Assembly (NCBI GenBank): GCA_964627605.1
Contig: CAZVGZ010000006.1
Coordinates: 43,348-107,347 of the forward strand
Reading direction: 5' to 3'
Length of the DNA stretch: 64,000 nucleotides
DNA from: CAZVGZ01 sp964627605
Lineage (GTDB): Bacteria > Latescibacterota > MWCZ01 > CAZVGZ01
In this document: piece by piece, positions 62,716 to 64,000 of the stretch
Layout: every line of letters starts with the position of its first letter
Numbering within the stretch: position 1 is the stretch's first letter
Translations under genes and position numbers: made by a program
The notes under the pieces: generated by a model
Seen by the model: only the letters and a program-made list of their open reading frames with translations
Told to the model about the DNA's origin: nothing
Databases searched by the model: none

Positions 62716-63597
62716 ATGTTCCAGACGAACCACCCTGTACCAGACACGCAGACATTTCTCCCAAACACCCAGATTGAGATTGTGAACGAAAAAGCCCCAA
62801 GGGGTGATTTTGAGTATGCGTTATTCGACTTCGACGGCACTATCTCGGTGTTGAGGGAGGGATGGCCAGAGATAATGGCACCTCTGATGGTTGAGATGGT
62901 CTCCGGTGATCAGCCGCCACCTGAGGGAATCGGAAAACGCGTGGAAGAGTTCATAGACGAGACCACCGGCATCCAGACTATTCTCCAGATGGAAGGCTTG
63001 GTCGAGATGGTCAGGGAGTACGGTCTAGTTCCAGAAGACGAGATCAAAGACGCTCAGGGCTACAAAGCGATCTATAACGAACGGCTTTTGAAGCCGGTAT
63101 ACGCTCGTCGTGACAAACTCACCTCAGGCGACCCATCCTACACGCTTGAGCAAGCGACCATGGCCGGATCGTTGGATTTCCTCAAGAAACTTTCAGAGAG
63201 GGGTTTGACCCTTATTCTGGCTTCAGGTACTGATCGGGAATACGTCTTGGAAGAAGCTAAGATCACCACCGCAGCACAGTATTTTAACGGTGGCATGTTT
63301 GGCGCGCTCAAAACGTTTGAGGAGTACTCCAAGGACAAGGTGATTAAGCAGATACTGGCCGATTTTGATCTTCAGGGCGGCCAGTTGATGGTATTCGGCG
63401 ACGGGCCGGTGGAGCTGCGAAACGCCAAAGACAACGGCGCTGTCGCTGTGGGTGTTGCCTCAGATGAGGTGGCGTGCCGTGGATGGAACATGGACAAGCG
63501 CGACCGGCTGATTAGGGCCGGAGCGGATATCATGATTCCCGATTTTGCAGAGGGCGACCGTCTTCTCAAATATCTGTTCGCAGAGGACCGTTCGTAG
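62716..63597 (+). CDS. HAD-superfamily phosphatase
   Basis: The protein (293 aa) has motif I 'LFDFDGTISVLREG', motif II 'LILASGTDREYV', a Lys region near 'YSKDKVIKQI', and motif IV 'LMVFGDGPVELRNAKDNG'. It is a phosphoglycolate-type HAD enzyme. ATG 62716 (MFQTNHPVPDT) is chosen; the longer frame begins with TTG inside the PfkB gene. Kinase plus phosphatase side by side suggests both act on the same sugar phosphate, but the substrate is not known. Confidence 0.82.
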   Translation: MFQTNHPVPDTQTFLPNTQIEIVNEKAPRGDFEYALFDFDGTISVLREGWPEIMAPLMVEMVSGDQPPPEGIGKRVEEFIDETTGIQTILQMEGLVEMVREYGLVPEDEIKDAQGYKAIYNERLLKPVYARRDKLTSGDPSYTLEQATMAGSLDFLKKLSERGLTLILASGTDREYVLEEAKITTAAQYFNGGMFGALKTFEEYSKDKVIKQILADFDLQGGQLMVFGDGPVELRNAKDNGAVAVGVASDEVACRGWNMDKRDRLIRAGADIMIPDFAEGDRLLKYLFAEDRS

Positions 63598-63720
63598 AGA
63601 CCATTGGTATTTTACAGGTGGCTCACAGGGGGTCGTGCTTAACGATGTATTCCTGCTGTTTTGAACTCGGATTTTTAGGCAGGCGGCGCACAAGCACCAC
63701 CTCCAACACAAATCCGCCGC

Positions 63721-64000
63721 TGTGTGGAGTGCACCCCCTGATCTGGACAGAAAGCGTATGAAGGTTGTAGTTTGCCTGAGAGACGGAAGGAGACGCCCTT
63801 ATGGCGGTCAGACGGAGATTCACACAGGAATTCAAGCTGGCGGTTGTCAGGGAATATCTGGCAGGGGGCGTGAGCCGCGTAGCGCTGGCGCGCCAGTATG
63901 ACGTTGCCCCTGGTCAGATACAGGCCTGGCAGAAACGGTATAAGCAGTTGTCAAAAAAAGCCGCTGCTTGGGCACAACAGCCGCGAAGCGAAGACTCCTC
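63721..64000 (+). mobile_element. IS3-family insertion sequence, left end (incomplete)
   Basis: From about 63721 the sequence TGTGTGGAGTGCACCCCC followed by CTGATCTGGACAG has the form of an IS3-family terminal inverted repeat (TG...GCACCCC...GGACA). A transposase OrfA gene follows at 63801. The right end and target duplication are outside the window. Confidence 0.7.
63801..64000 (+). CDS. IS3-type transposase OrfA (partial)
   Basis: The reading starts at ATG 63801 (AAGGAGA 8 nt upstream) and runs open to the window end: MAVRRRFTQEFKLAVVREYL, then 'VSRVALARQYDVAPGQIQAW'. This is the helix-turn-helix start of IS3/IS911-type OrfA proteins, which bind the element's ends. The catalytic OrfB would lie beyond the window. 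Activity cannot be judged from this part. Confidence 0.8.
   Translation, partial: MAVRRRFTQEFKLAVVREYLAGGVSRVALARQYDVAPGQIQAWQKRYKQLSKKAAAWAQQPRSEDS

Noticed and set aside
1..64000. CRISPR arrays, rRNA genes, replication origin or prophage
   Set aside because: No regular spaced repeats, rRNA-like stretches, DnaA-box clusters or phage structural genes were seen.

Overview
This window comes from a Gram-negative bacterium with an outer membrane. The evidence is a LolA carrier, ExbB/ExbD motor proteins, a lipobox protein and two porin-like beta-barrel proteins. It makes its own amino acids (ilvE, proC, hisA, DAHP synthase, proB, proA). Gliding-type ABC auxiliary protein, a full Bat (von Willebrand) gene set, lamin-tail/FlgD-like secreted protein, large TPR proteins, phytanoyl-CoA dioxygenases and a sulfatase relic together suggest an uncultured FCB-related lineage such as Latescibacterota or Poribacteria. 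That placement is inference from gene content only.

Layout. 1-10.98 kb: one plus-strand run of a GldG-like protein, a DUF4340 protein, a BatD-like protein, BatA, BatB, BatC, BatD, BatE and a HEAT protein, mostly overlapping or closely spaced. 11-14.5 kb: a HAD hydrolase, then on the minus strand an M20 amidohydrolase and a one-piece ECF sigma factor/methyltransferase fusion. 14.7-19.3 kb: a third VWA membrane protein, a lamin-tail secreted protein, LolA and small membrane proteins. 19.3-25.8 kb: a minus-strand amino-acid operon ilvE-proC-hisA-aroF-proB-proA-ftsB-like, with a terminator hairpin between ilvE and proC. 26-28.6 kb: a sulfatase relic, a B12-binding radical SAM protein and a probable ion-channel relic. 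28.8-30.1 kb: a secreted protein of unknown function.

30.1-42.8 kb is the most distinctive part. A strong sigma-70-type promoter precedes three large secreted TPR-type proteins (805, 718 and 1405 aa) and a small secreted protein. These are followed by ExbB/TolQ, two ExbD/TolR proteins and a protein with an AgmX/PglI C-terminal domain, ending at a clear terminator. One TolQ plus two TolR plus an AgmX-domain protein is the composition of the Myxococcus Agl/Glt gliding motor. The first ExbD here has Asn where the proton-carrying Asp normally sits, while the second keeps Asp. MoxR and DUF58 genes, which usually lead a Bat operon, lie directly after this cluster.

45-54 kb: a RACo-like ASKHA/ferredoxin protein; two porin-like proteins, the second with its signal peptide cut off by a 13-bp tandem duplication; a cupin; two phytanoyl-CoA dioxygenases behind a promoter with an adjacent palindrome; a LarA-like DUF2088 protein; a small unknown protein; and an NhaD-like antiporter. 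54-63.6 kb: Der GTPase, an MBL hydrolase, an MFS exporter, a FecCD-type permease with its ATPase, a large GT-B-like protein, a PfkB kinase and a HAD phosphatase. The window ends inside an IS3-type insertion sequence.
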